This document shows positions 42,126 through 53,158 of a stretch of 64,000 bases of DNA, in pieces. Position 1 is the first letter of the stretch, and each line of letters begins with the position of its first letter. The notes beneath the pieces are model-generated. The model ran no database searches, was not told where the DNA came from, and saw only the letters and a list, made by a program, of their open reading frames with translations. Origin of the DNA: Tipula vernalis (lineage: Eukaryota; Arthropoda; Insecta; Diptera; Tipulidae); assembly GCA_958295665.1 (NCBI GenBank), contig OY282558.1, positions 336,013,106 through 336,077,105 on the forward strand, read 5' to 3'. The position numbers and the translations under genes are program-made.

Positions 42126-44338
42126 TCATTTAAAGGCATCATTGAGTGTTCTACGATGTTCGTAACTTACGACTCCCATTACTAGATCAGCATATGTTAT
42201 AGGGGTAGATTTTTTAAATTTGGATAGTCTTTTCAACCCGGCATAAATATTAGAACAAATATGGCTTACGTGTGAATCCCATGTAAGGGTTGAGTTCATA
42301 ATAAATCCCAAATTACGTGCCTTATCGACAAATGGTACAGTGTCTTTATCAATAAAAACAGGTTGGTATTTAATATTTTCATTACTAGTGTTTATTGGGA
42401 AAACTTGTGGCTTAGAAAAATTTAACTGCAGTTCATTAATTTTAGCCCATTCAGAAATAGCCTCGATATCAGCATTAACAAACTTGGTGATACGCTCAAT
42501 ACAATCAACTTTGTTACATGTACATATTTGTACATCATCAGCATAAAGATGATAATTGCAATATTTAATTACGGATGCGATATCATTGATAAAAAGCATA
42601 AACAATATAGGCCCAAGTATCGATCCTTGCGGCACCCCGCGCACAACATTGACACAGCATGATTTTTCATCACCAAAACTGGCGTACTGGGAACGACCGC
42701 TTAGATAGTTTTTAATCGCGTGCTTCGAAAATTTAAAATGATTTTGTAATTTAAGAAGCAAAATACCATGATTCAAAGTATCAAAAGCCTTGGAATGGTC
42801 AAGTAAAACCAATAGTGCAACATGACCCTTATCTAGAGCAGCAAAAATGTCGTCCGTTTTTCCGGCACAACTCTCGAAATTTTCCATTGAGAAGGAAATC
42901 GCGATTCACTTAGACAATTATTAATCAAATAGCAAAGAACTGGTGAGATATATTCTAAAAACAATTTAATAAATTTTAATGGAATTCCGTCGTCACCAAT
43001 TGAGTTGGACTTAATTCGCAACACGGCCTGTTTTACTGCAGTTCCATCAACTGTATAGAAATTAAATTTATGTTCTACATTATGATCAACGTTACTAATA
43101 CTTATATTATCAATATCATCACTATTTGATGTAATCTTTGCAAACCAAGTGTTAATTTCAGTAGCTGAAAAATGAGGAGTTGTTACAGCTACACCTCTAC
43201 AAAGACCAAGGTTACGGATATTATTCCACAAATTTCTGGGCGGCAAATTGTGGTGAAGCATTTTATTCAGGAATTTGGATTTCGCTGATCTAATGAGCTT
43301 TTTGACATTGCTTCTACTTTTACAAAAGGCTATACGGCTCTCACTCGTTTTATTATATTTCCAAAGCTTATAGCATATTCCCTCATCAATTACCACAATT
43401 TCAATCTCCGCACTGAACCATAAGGGCGTTATCCGTTTAGGAGCAATAAAAGTTTTAATTGGAACATATTTATCAAATAAGCCAAGAATGCATTTATTAA
43501 GTAATGAAAATTTCTGGTCAATGGTTTCGGCTACAAATATGGATTCCCAATTCATATTAAGGCAGTCATAAGCCAACGCTTCATAATTAATGTTTTTATA
43601 AGATCTATATTGAAATTTAGAAATTGGGGCTTTAACATCCAGTTGCACAAGTCTTTCTATTTTAGAACTATCCTTAGTAATGATTAGATCTAGCAACAAT
43701 GCACTTTGATAAGTATCCGAAAAGTATGTAGGTTGGTTATTAGGAAGGTAACTTAGGTTTTGACTGACGAGAACATTTTTGAACTGATCCGCAGGATTAC
43801 CATTTTTAAGCATATCTATATTGAAGTCACCAACTATTAAAATATCATCATAATTAGAAAGTGATGATAGAATATCTTCAAAGGCACCCACATTTCCACC
43901 TCCAGTATTATATACCACACCAACCAATACAATGACCAAATCATTAATAAAAACTTGTATGAATAAAAATTCAGTTAAACCATTATTAGACTGATCAAGG
44001 ATCTTCCATTTCAAAATATTATTTATATAGACAGCTACGCCACCGCCACGTATTAGACGATCATTCCTTATTAGTGTGTAACCAGTTATATTTACAGCAT
44101 TGGAAGATACCCATGGTTTAAGCCAAGTCTCAGTAACGGCAATGAATTGAAAATTTAATCCATCGATTAAATGTAGTAGTTCCGCAAATTTAGAATCCAT
44201 ATTTAAACTTCGCGAATTAAAATACGCCATTTTGACATTACAATCTCTATGATTTAAAGTGCATTTCATGACGCAATTAGCAATGTTAGTGGATATGGAA
44301 CTCATTGTAACAGGATTAACCAACACCATCTTTAGCAT
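42126..44338 (-). pseudogene. LINE ORF2: endonuclease and reverse transcriptase, internally deleted
   Basis: 44338-42833 is open for 501 codons. The endonuclease part has VKMAYFNSRSL (from about residue 35), FIAVTETWL, RGGGVAVYI and ILIVGDFNIDML, and the RT begins SIGDDGIPLKFIKLFLEYIS then FPSQWKISRVVP. The frame then ends, and 42887-42126 (another frame, 253 codons) resumes at LLVLLDHSKAFDTLNHGILL, GVPQGSILGPILFMLFIND and the catalytic YADDVQI. The block between FPSQWK and the SKAFD motif, which normally holds the NYRPISxLP region, is missing: an internal deletion with frame change near 42880. The 3' end stops at DAFK with no usual C-terminal region. Coding is otherwise clean, so the copy is fairly young. 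It sits inside a transposon gene. Confidence 0.85.
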
Positions 44339-44560
44339 ACCATATCAACACCGATCCAAGAATATGAAATGAGACTTGATGAAACATTCAAACCACAGCA
44401 CACAGCAAAAAAGGGCACACAGTATCACCTACAGTTATAAATAGAATTATATTAATAAAATAATAATAATAATAGTAGTAATAATAATAAAATTAAAACG
44501 TGGTAGTAAAATCTCATAATACGCATTTCGATGTTTATCGTTTCCATTGCTTCAATCACA

Positions 44561-45352
44561 TTAGCTTGATATGTCGTCCACCAAATCTTGCAAAATAGTA
44601 AACTCAATTATTGCTAGTGCAGAATCATTTCCTGTTTTCCTAATAAGCACAATTCCATTTCTAGTAAACACTTGATGTAATTTACCATTTCGTTTTAACT
44701 GAAGCAGCTCCTTATGAATGACATAGTTGCGACGGGTTAGATGTTTGTTTATGTAAATTCTAGGGGTAGCACTGAAGACACCAAGATGACTTAGATTTAA
44801 TATTTTACATTTTAGATATAACTTTACAAAATTGTTTTTCTGGCCTTTATTTAAGAATTTAACTACTATACTTCCAGGAACATTAGTTAATTTAGATGGT
44901 ATACGGTTAGCAGAAGCAATAAACGGTACATTGCTTTCAATTGAAACAGCATTTGCTATTTTATTTACGTAATCCGCGATATTCTCATACTCTGTCAAAG
45001 GAATCCCTCTTATTAACAAATCGCATGATAAAGCTTCACGTTCCAGGTAATCTAAGCGCTTTTCCATAGCTACTGGTGTTTTTGTGAGATTTTCTTTCTG
45101 CTCAACAAGTTCTTTTTCAAGGGCAACTAATCTGGTGTTCATAGAATTATCAATCGCATCAATTTTATCAGTGATATCTTTTAACTTAATGTTCACCTTT
45201 TCCTCAAGATTATCCATTTTTTTATCGATTAATGCCATTTTGTTTTCTGTGATGGTCATTTTATGTTCAATCGACTTCAGAATACTGTATATATCAGATT
45301 GATCCCCATTGCCATTCCTTAATTTACTTGGTGGTATTCCTGGAGGTGCCAT
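44561..45352 (-). CDS. LINE ORF1 protein (coiled coil + FP-type C-terminal domain), apparently intact
   Basis: 263 codons from ATG at 45352, about 220 bases 5' of ORF2 on the same strand. Residues 25-95 are a heptad-like coiled coil (MALIDKKMDNLEEKVNIKLK, DITDKIDAIDNSM). Then RREALSCDLLIRGIP-type sequence (LEREALSCDLLIRGIPLTEY) opens an RRM-like fold, with GSIVVKFLNKGQKNNFVKLY and RIYINKHLTRRNYVIHKELL near the C-terminus, resembling the FP/transposase-22-like domain of ORF1 proteins. It should trimerise and coat element RNA in a cytoplasmic particle. No stop or frameshift was seen. The broken ORF2 means this copy cannot move alone, but ORF1 may still be translatable. Confidence 0.8.
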   Translation of the reverse strand: MAPPGIPPSKLRNGNGDQSDIYSILKSIEHKMTITENKMALIDKKMDNLEEKVNIKLKDITDKIDAIDNSMNTRLVALEKELVEQKENLTKTPVAMEKRLDYLEREALSCDLLIRGIPLTEYENIADYVNKIANAVSIESNVPFIASANRIPSKLTNVPGSIVVKFLNKGQKNNFVKLYLKCKILNLSHLGVFSATPRIYINKHLTRRNYVIHKELLQLKRNGKLHQVFTRNGIVLIRKTGNDSALAIIEFTILQDLVDDISS

Positions 45353-45386
45353 TATACAAATTTATGAGTAAAATAATTCAATTATA

Positions 45387-45435
45387 TATTATTGTGTTAA
45401 AGTGCTACATTCAGTAACACTTTAACACAATAATA
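45387..45435. promoter_or_regulatory. 18 bp perfect hairpin just 5' of LINE ORF1
   Basis: TATTATTGTGTTAAAGTG (45387-45404) and its exact complement CACTTTAACACAATAATA (45418-45435) flank a 13-base loop. It lies about 35-80 bases upstream of the ORF1 start codon, within the LINE 5' leader. A role in LINE RNA structure is possible; it may also be a palindromic insertion. Confidence 0.6.
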
Positions 45436-45731
45436 CAGTTTATTTTTAATTTGAGTCAATTCATTAACACAACATTTACTTAACCACGATTACAACTGTA
45501 AAGTGACTGTTATACTATATCAACTGATTTTCGAATCGTTCACAATTTTAATACATTAATTAGTGGGTCACATATTATTTTATTCACCACAGCACATATA
45601 TTTTTATGTATTCTAGCACAATAACATAATTAGATTATTTATAATTTTTTATTTCGGAGACGACAAAATCACACACGTCTACTCACTTTCAGCCATCTTG
45701 ATTAATTAAATGGATTATAGTCTCCAAGTAA

Positions 45732-45929
45732 TCAATATTTGTTAAAAATTGCATTTTGTTGTGCAAAAGAAATTTTGTTTAGACATTTGAATCGGCAAGC
45801 AGTTAGCTGTTTACATTCTCTGGCTTTCACTATATTATTGGAGCTGTTTAAATATGATTTATCCGAATTACGGGCTATCTTTATGTGCTTACGAATTGAT
45901 GATTTTGAAGAGCCTGGTTGATTTTGCAT
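45732..45929 (-). pseudogene. N-terminal part of the DUF7869-type gene, split by the LINE
   Basis: The frame reads KARECKQLTACRFKCLNKIS followed by FAQQNAIFNKYW and LGDYN, then a stop. The Cys-rich CxxxC...C spacing followed by a NIFNxYWxLGD-like block is what I expect near the N-terminus of the gene whose C-terminus is at 41043-41615. Both pieces are on the minus strand and the LINE lies between them. The middle of the gene is absent, so deletion accompanied or followed the insertion. Confidence 0.45.
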
Positions 45930-46537
45930 TGTATCTTCATTTTGAATTCAATTAATTCCTTTAAATTTAAATGTTTATTCACTTAAGTGTATTAAGTGAT
46001 TTTTATGATTTTATTTTATTTTATATGTGAATATACAAAATTTAATAAATTTTAAAACTCAAATAAGTGTTTTTTCCAAAATATTAAAGTAATATAATGT
46101 AATTCATGCAGTTAACTGATTTTGTTTTATAGGCATAACTCGGTCAAAAATTAAGTAAATACTTTCAAAATTGGCTTGGTTGATGCTAAAAGGAACAAAT
46201 AGAAATAAAATTTGACAAAATCACTTAAATGATATTAACACCGCATACCCAATAGAAAACTTATGACTTATGACTTACAGAACAGTATGAAAAAAATGTT
46301 GAGAAAAAAAAAATTTGAGCTCGTTATGTTGGTGAAAAACTTATGAAAAAAGTTATCTAACTTTCAACTTTTTGCTTATGAGAAATGCAATGAAGTAAAC
46401 CGCGTTTGTAAAATAGTCGTTGTTGTTGTTTTATTTTCAAAAAATTCGTTCAAAAAATTCGTTCAAAAAATTTGTTTAGCTGTGTGTAGTGATTTATGTT
46501 TTATTTTAAATTAAATTAATTTAATACATTTTTAAAA

Positions 46538-47350
46538 ATGGAAGACAAACTGATCGACGCGGTAAGGGGCTACGTCTATTTGTACGACAAAAAATGCAAA
46601 TTATATCGCAACAAATTGGCAGCAGAAAATGCCTGGCAGGATATAAGCAAAATGATTGAATTGCCTTCAGAAGACTGCATAAAACTATGGACTAAACTAC
46701 GCAACAATTACTCAAAGGCCATTCAGGATAACAAAAATTTGCCAAGTGGATCTGGTAGTGGCAAAAAAAAAAGAATTTCCATATATTGAGAAAATGGGGT
46801 TTTTACGACCCTATATCCAGAAGAGAAACTAAGTTTTATATATTACCCAAAAATCTAAAAATTAATTCTCGTTTATTTTAGAACTGTTGGCAATATTCAG
46901 CCATCTGAAACCATAAACATGGTTGAGGAGTATTTGGAGGATGAAAATTCCGAGATGGAAATGGATTATGATGGGGGTTTTTGTTCTAATCTAAACATTT
47001 TTGATAATAGAAGTCAAACAGTCAATCTGGATAGCGACGAAGAGCTATTCGAGAATGTTTTGGATAACATGTCGGAAGAGACTAATAATAAGCCGTCAGA
47101 CGAGCAACCTGGGCCATCACATCGCTCAACCCCGCCAAAGCCTGGTAAAAAGCCTAATTTGGAAGAAAAATTGGCGGATGCCATAGACATGATTAAAGAG
47201 CGAAACGTTCAACGTGCGTTGTACCCGGAAGTGGAGCACTTCAGTAATTTGTGTTCCTCGGTGCTCCAGCGACAAAAATGTAAAAAACGGAGATTTAATA
47301 CCATCTTAAAATTGACATCAGTTTTATACGAGGAAGAGGAATCGGATTAA
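46538..47350 (+). pseudogene. Harbinger MADF/Myb-like DNA-binding protein, A-run frameshift
   Basis: 46538-46789 opens MEDKLIDAVRGYVYLYDKKC, then NAWQDISKMIELP and CIKLWTKLRNNYSKAI: a MADF (Adf-1-type trihelix) domain. At 46763-46772 a run of ten A residues puts the frame out; with one A fewer the reading continues EFPYIEKMGFLRPYIQ as in other MADF proteins. An intron probably follows, with acceptor TTTATTTTAG at about 46881 and a damaged donor near 46834. 46919-47350 supplies an acidic linker (DYDGGF, NLDSDEELFENVL) and a C-terminal helix with NVQRALYPEVEHF. In Harbinger systems this protein binds the transposon ends and brings in the nuclease. The frameshift argues that it is inactive here. 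Confidence 0.8.
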
Positions 47351-47538
47351 AAAACAATACCTTAATTTTTTATTTTATTTTATAAATTTCTATTTAAATG
47401 AAGTACATTTTTTTATTATTTTTTATTTTTCTTAAAAAGACTGATCGAAATGGAATTATTTGTGATGAATAAAATATTTAAAATATAGAATTAAACATGA
47501 ATTTTTATGAAATTAAATTTTATTTAAAACTAAAATAA

Positions 47539-48841
47539 TTACACTCTTCCAACATTTACACTTTTCAATTGCCAACTCAGGGTATCATCGTTTACAAAAT
47601 AGTTTGTAATTTCTTCACGCATTGCTAAATTCTCTCTTGTTGAATTTCGTGTTCCAAATCGTAAATTTGTCGTATTCTTCCTACTCAGTCCACTGCACTT
47701 ATCTAGTACAAGTGAACATTTACGGTCTCCTCGTTTTGTAAATGATTTCCTCGGTCGCTTGGTTATTATGAAATTATGTAGGACTACGACAGCTTTAATT
47801 ATGTTGTCGATAGTTTTTGGTGATGCTCGTATTCTCGAAAATAATATGTTGAACCGGGCTACCAACACTCCGAAAGCTCGTTCTATACAGTTCCTGGCTC
47901 TTGCTAATCGGTAGTTGAATATCTTTTTCGATGTTGATAGTCCTGTTCCGCCATATGGGTTTAGCATATTTCTATGCAACGGAAATGCAGCATCCCCAAT
48001 AAAAAAAAACGGAAATTTCTTGCCATCCTTACTTTTTGGAAATGGTTGATCAGCAGGAAAATTTAATTTATTTTTGAAAAATCTTTTCCCAAAAGCGGAT
48101 TGTTTAAATATTCCACCGTCGTGGTTTGATCCATATGCTCCAATGTCAACAAATAGGAATTTCAGGTTTGCGTCACAGACTGCCATTAAAACCACACTAA
48201 ACGACTTTTTATAATTATAGAACAGTGTTCCTGACTTATTAGGGCATTGAATGATAACATGTTTACCATCAATACACCCCAAACAATTTGGAAAGTTCCA
48301 TAAATTATAAAAATCTTGCGCAACTGTATGCCACTCCGACTCAGTTGGTGGCTTTAGATATTTATTTTTAAGGGCCGTCCAAATAGCTCCGCAAACCTCA
48401 AATATAATCTTTGACACTGTAATGGTTCCTACTCGATACTCGTATGACATGCTTATCATCGAGTTTCCAGATGCGAGGTATCTGCAATAAATTTTTACAA
48501 TAAATTAGCTACAATGCAAGAAATATTAGAATTATTTATTATTGTACCTCAAAGTTAACATTACCTGGTGAAATGCTTTTTCGTATGCTGTTTTTTTTTA
48601 GAAGAGGCGACACCAATGATAACAGCTCCTCATATTCTTCTATTGTTATTCGCGAATAATTTTTAAATTTTTCCGGATACTTATACAGCTCTTTGATTAG
48701 AGTATTATAAGACCCATATTGAGGCCTCTGTTGCCATAGTGGATGAACCCAATATCGCCTTTCAGGCTTTCTCAGCTTGATATATGCCACTGTCAATATT
48801 GACATAAGCGCCAAATCAAGATTTCGGTCACTTGAACTCAT
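47539..48841 (-). pseudogene. Harbinger DDE nuclease (transposase), two exons, small frameshift
   Basis: Exon 1 is 48841-48548 (MSSSDRNLDLALMSILTVAY ... ITIEEYEELLSLVSPLLKK). A 66-base intron, 48547-48482 (GT...TTGCAG), precedes exon 2 at 48481-47539, which starts YLASGNSMISMSYEYRVGTI. Within the 306-codon frame from 48459 the DDE residues are D64 (CIDGKHV), D156 (FFIGDAAFP) and E193 (RNCIERAFGVL), giving D-x36-E. At the end of exon 1 the frame NVNFE should read as LTLR to splice in phase into YLASG, so a one-base shift exists just before the donor. Otherwise the gene is clean. It cuts and joins the element ends; this copy is probably dead. Confidence 0.88.
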
Positions 48842-48984
48842 TGTTTACACTATACCCAATTTAATTTATTAATTTTAATAGACACACACTGATCGTTTAA
48901 GAATCACTTGACGAATGAACAAATATTTTAACTTGCTATAGTTTATTTATATGCACCATATGTTAGGTAATAAGTAAATACATC

Positions 48985-49210
48985 TTTGGTCTTTTGGATG
49001 ACGCATCCAAAGATTATAAAAAGTGCAGATGTTGTTTTATTACCTTTTAAAGTTTGCCGTTTTTTAATTTTGTGTTCAGGTAGTTCATGTAAACACCCCT
49101 TTCACATGAACTACCTGAACACAAAATTAAAAAAGAGCAAACGTTAAAGGGGTAATAAAACAACATCTGCACTTTTTATAATCTTTGGATGCGTCATCCA
49201 AAAGACCAAA
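48985..49210. repeat. 226 bp near-perfect palindrome inside the Harbinger element
   Basis: 48985-49092 (TTTGGTCTTTTGGATGACGC ... GGTAGTTCATGT) and 49103-49210 are reverse complements with only a few mismatches (around 49045-49060 and 49135-49150), meeting at a short AAACACCCCTTT spacer. It occupies the region between the nuclease start codon and the right TIR. It may be a nested fold-back MITE or a structured promoter/end region. Intact arms imply recent origin. Confidence 0.88.
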
Positions 49211-49489
49211 CAAAACAACGTATTCAGACACTATTATATATGTATTAGGTACAAATAAAAATATGTAAAAATAAAAGTTATTTTGTATTAAATATTAATA
49301 ATTTAAAAAATAACACAAACATTTAATTTTGACGTTTTCACATTTTGACAAATAAACAAAAAATTATTTTGTCCAATGAAGTTAGTTTTGCTTTAATTTT
49401 TTCTTATTCATTGGGTATGCTCTTCATAAGTAAAAAGTCATAAGTCATAAGTCGTAAGAAAAAAATTTTGCATTGGGTATGCGGTGTAA

Positions 49490-50840
49490 GTGGTTATGTT
49501 GAATTGCCACAGAAATATATCTAGTAAGCTTTTAAATAAAACATTCTCATTACTGTGACGTTTTATTGACATTTTTATAAAATTTTAATGATCGAAATTT
49601 CAACGCCATCTTGATCGATATATTATTTGTGAATTGCTTGTTTTTGGTATTATTTCTGAATAATAAATTCTCTTTGTATTAAAGGACGTACATAAATAAA
49701 TCTTAATAGCAAATTACTATAGAACGCCTTTAAAATAATATCACGCCATTAGGGTGGAGCAAGTCTAGGAGAAAGGCGCTGGGAGATATAGAAAATCAAA
49801 TACTATGTGACAAGGAGTTGGGATTCAGTGACCAAACGAGGAGGGTCTCGATTTTTATGTATCTACTAGCGCTGATAGCACGTTTACTATGGTTGCGTCA
49901 CAATTTGTATATACCCGCGTCAATTCTATTAGTAATATCTTATCTTCCGTAAGAGGCGCATTGCCTACTTTTACAATCGTTAATTCTGGTTTTGTATTGT
50001 TTGTGTTTTATTATTTTGTTTGGGCGATGCCCCGTTCAGACTAAAGTACTGAGTAAAGAATTATATCGGCCTATTCGCACATTGTTCACATAATATTGTA
50101 ACCTGAACAAATAGCACAAATTTTCAGAATTCTGTAGTTCCCATATATAACAAATCCTTTTAAGGAAATAAATGTTAAAAAATTGTAATTTCAAAATTGT
50201 GCAAATACCACCTTCGAATTGTTTTTTTCCTAAACTTAACGACCAAGTTCCTCTAAAGAAAAAATCAAACGTTGTCTATCCGAATCAGTGCAAATGTGAT
50301 GTAACGCAATAATTTATTGAAAAAAGTTTTTATCAACTTAAAAGTGTGGTTTATCGAAATTTAAATCAATTTAGTTCTCTCATCCCCAAATTTGTCAAAA
50401 AAAATCTTTCTATCCATGGGGGCTCGAATCTTATAAACGTCACTTCTTTAGTTGTATTTTATGGTTTTATTTCTAGAATTAAATTTTCCCTTTTCCGTAA
50501 ATTCAACTTTAATCGCTATTTATCAATTCTCTGACGCTTTAGTTTTATAATTCTAAATAATTTTCGTCAATTTACCTGTAAGTACTTATCACTTCAAATT
50601 TAAGTCGAGCATAAGACAATTAATTGCCTTTATTACAGTTTCAATTTCAATAATCTGAATTAATCTAAATCCAATATATTTTTTTACCAGATCGATTTAC
50701 CCATATTCGGTAAGACACTTAAAATTTCTTTGAATTTGAACTCTATGTCTATTATTAATCAAGCAGCAACATCCATTCAATCTACGTCAAATCTTTAAGA
50801 AATTTTCGTAAGTTTCCAAATAAATTTTCATTGTGAATGC
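49490..50840. other. Non-coding, nothing recognised
   Basis: AT-rich sequence between the Harbinger element and the Helitron. A plus-strand frame at 50346-50534 lacks motifs. No tandem or inverted structure was noticed. Confidence 0.5.
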
Positions 50841-53158
50841 AGATGAAAACCCTTTATCCAGAAAATGACGTTTGGACGGAACGACAGGAGAGATGGCATG
50901 CAAAGCAAATACCCGAATCAATTAAGGCAATACGCGCAAAAGAAAACGAATCGTACAAGAAACGTTTAAGAACTATGTCTCCACAACGGCTTCAAGCTTA
51001 CCAATAATCACATGCCGCCTCTTAACAACAGTATATTAATAGAACGTCGGAAGCTAAATTGCAAGCCTACCTCACAGCAACAACATCCAACGCAGTCTCT
51101 AAATAGCAGCGTATTGCACTCATGTCTGTCGAGCAATTGCAAGTCCACACAGCAGCGAACGCAGCTTCTCAACAGTTACTTCGAGAGCGTTAGAGTAAAG
51201 CTATTCGACGGTAAGCAATGTGTTTCAATGTGAACAATACTCTGCAACACGATTGTGGACAATTCGGTAGTGAATCTCTGAACTGTCAATTCTGTGGGGC
51301 GAAGCATTTTGAGGGTGAGCATCCATCAGATGGCCGCAAGACATCAATGGAGTCGTCACAAACCATCCTAACAACAAGCACTTCCGAGATAATATGCGAT
51401 CGTACAACAATGCAGTATCATTTGCTTCGATGGGTGCCAAACTCGTCGACTTAACGGGTAGAGGTCCTTATGTGTTCAAGATTCACGGTCAAATGTACCA
51501 TCGCACTTCATACCTACATCCTGTCAATGCACAATGCAATACACTCCAATTTGTTCAATTTTATATGGTCGACAGTACCCCAGCTTCGGATGTACGCGAA
51601 GATTACTCTGCCAGTGACTGCAAGCGTGGTGTACTGGACCAAATCGATCGTTATTTTCGACAACACAATCGGTTAGATCAAACGTATCAACTTAAACGAG
51701 ATGTCGAGGCGGAAGAAGCTGCACGCTCGGCTGCGGCAGGGGATGAGCCATCTACTAATAAGACGATTTTCAGCAGCGACCGACCGTGTTTGAAAATGAG
51801 TATAGCTAACCACCCTTCAAGTGTGACATTCAGGTCTATTCAATCAATCCGGAAGACCTCAACAAGCAATTCGTCAACTTGAGCATTCTAAGTCCCAACA
51901 TGGACCCTATGATGTACTCATTGATGTTTTCCTACGGTGAACCGGGATGGCATCCGAAATAAGAGTGTGAAGCTTACCGTGATGTGAGTAAGAATCGCGT
52001 CTGAAACAAGGTTAGCATGCTTCAGTTTAAAGTAGCATAACAGCAATTCGGGATGATTTCAATCCAATCATGAGTTCCGGCAAGCTTACACAACAATGGT
52101 CGGTGGACTCATATCTTCAATTAGAAGTCAATAATCTGAATTACATTCGCCAGAATCAAAAGCGTCTTCGAGCTGAGCAGTATCAAGGTCTCGCAAATCA
52201 TGTGGTAAACATGGCTGATAATTGTAACATAGCAGCAGGTGTATCGGTTATAATTCCGTCAACATTTGAAGGCTTTCCTAGAAATATGCGCGAGAGATGT
52301 TGTGACGCTATGAGTATCTTCGCTAAGTATGATGCTCCGGACTTTGTAGCAGGAATATTTGTCGAAGGCTTCCGTCGATAGCATCGTGTTTCAGAAGCGA
52401 GGCCTTCCCCTTGCGCACATTTTGGTAACGCTAAAGGATCGGTACAAGTTCTCAACTGTTGAGAGCATAGATCAATTTACCTGCGGTGAGTTACCACCGG
52501 AGAAGAGCCAAGAACCGCGAGAAATTGTGCCGAAGTATAACATGCACGGACCATGTGGAGAAATGCTATTCTAATTTAACACGAGTTGAGTTGTCATGCA
52601 ATTGGTCTGCCTGTGCCCACTGGAGACGCTACGAATAATGACTTTATCGTCAATCAAGAGGAAGAAGTAAGAGCACCAGAAGCACAAATTACGATGCTCA
52701 ATGAAGCTAAACTGTCGGAGTTTCGGCAAGACTTTCCTACATAATACGCTTATGTCTTACTTCCGAGGAAAGGGTCAAACCGTCCTGCCATTTTCTACAA
52801 CAGGTATCGCTGGTACATTATTGAATGGTGGAGGGACGGTCGTGGTTTCAAATTGCCGGTCCCATTGCTTGACACATCAACTTGAACTCTCCTGAAGCAG
52901 CTGCTCTTCGTGAAGCCGCACTCATCGTTATTGATGAAATCACTATGCTTCCGAAGAACGGTTGGAAATGTATCGACAAGCTTCTCCGCGAAATCATAGG
53001 CAGCGAAGAAAGTTTTGGTAGAAAGGTGTAGTTAGTAGTTCTGGACGGCGAATTTCGACAAACGTTGCCAGTAGTTCCGCGAGGCGAGGTACATGAATGG
53101 AAATAATCGAGTGTTGCATCAAATCAAGCAGACTTTGGAGCGAGTTTCAGCATCTTAA

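Larger units (their letters stand above)
46239..49486. mobile_element. PIF/Harbinger transposon, both ends intact
   Basis: The element is bounded by TAA at 46236-46238 and TAA at 49487-49489, the 3 bp target duplication typical of PIF/Harbinger. Terminal inverted repeats are CACCGCATACCCAAT at both ends (15 bp). Subterminal CTTATGACTTATGAC words occur on both sides, and an extra ATTGGGTATGC copy lies near 49410. Inside are two convergent genes, a MADF (Myb-like) gene on + and a DDE nuclease gene on -, the normal two-gene plan. Length is 3248 bp, including a 226 bp palindrome between the nuclease start and the right end. Confidence 0.92.
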
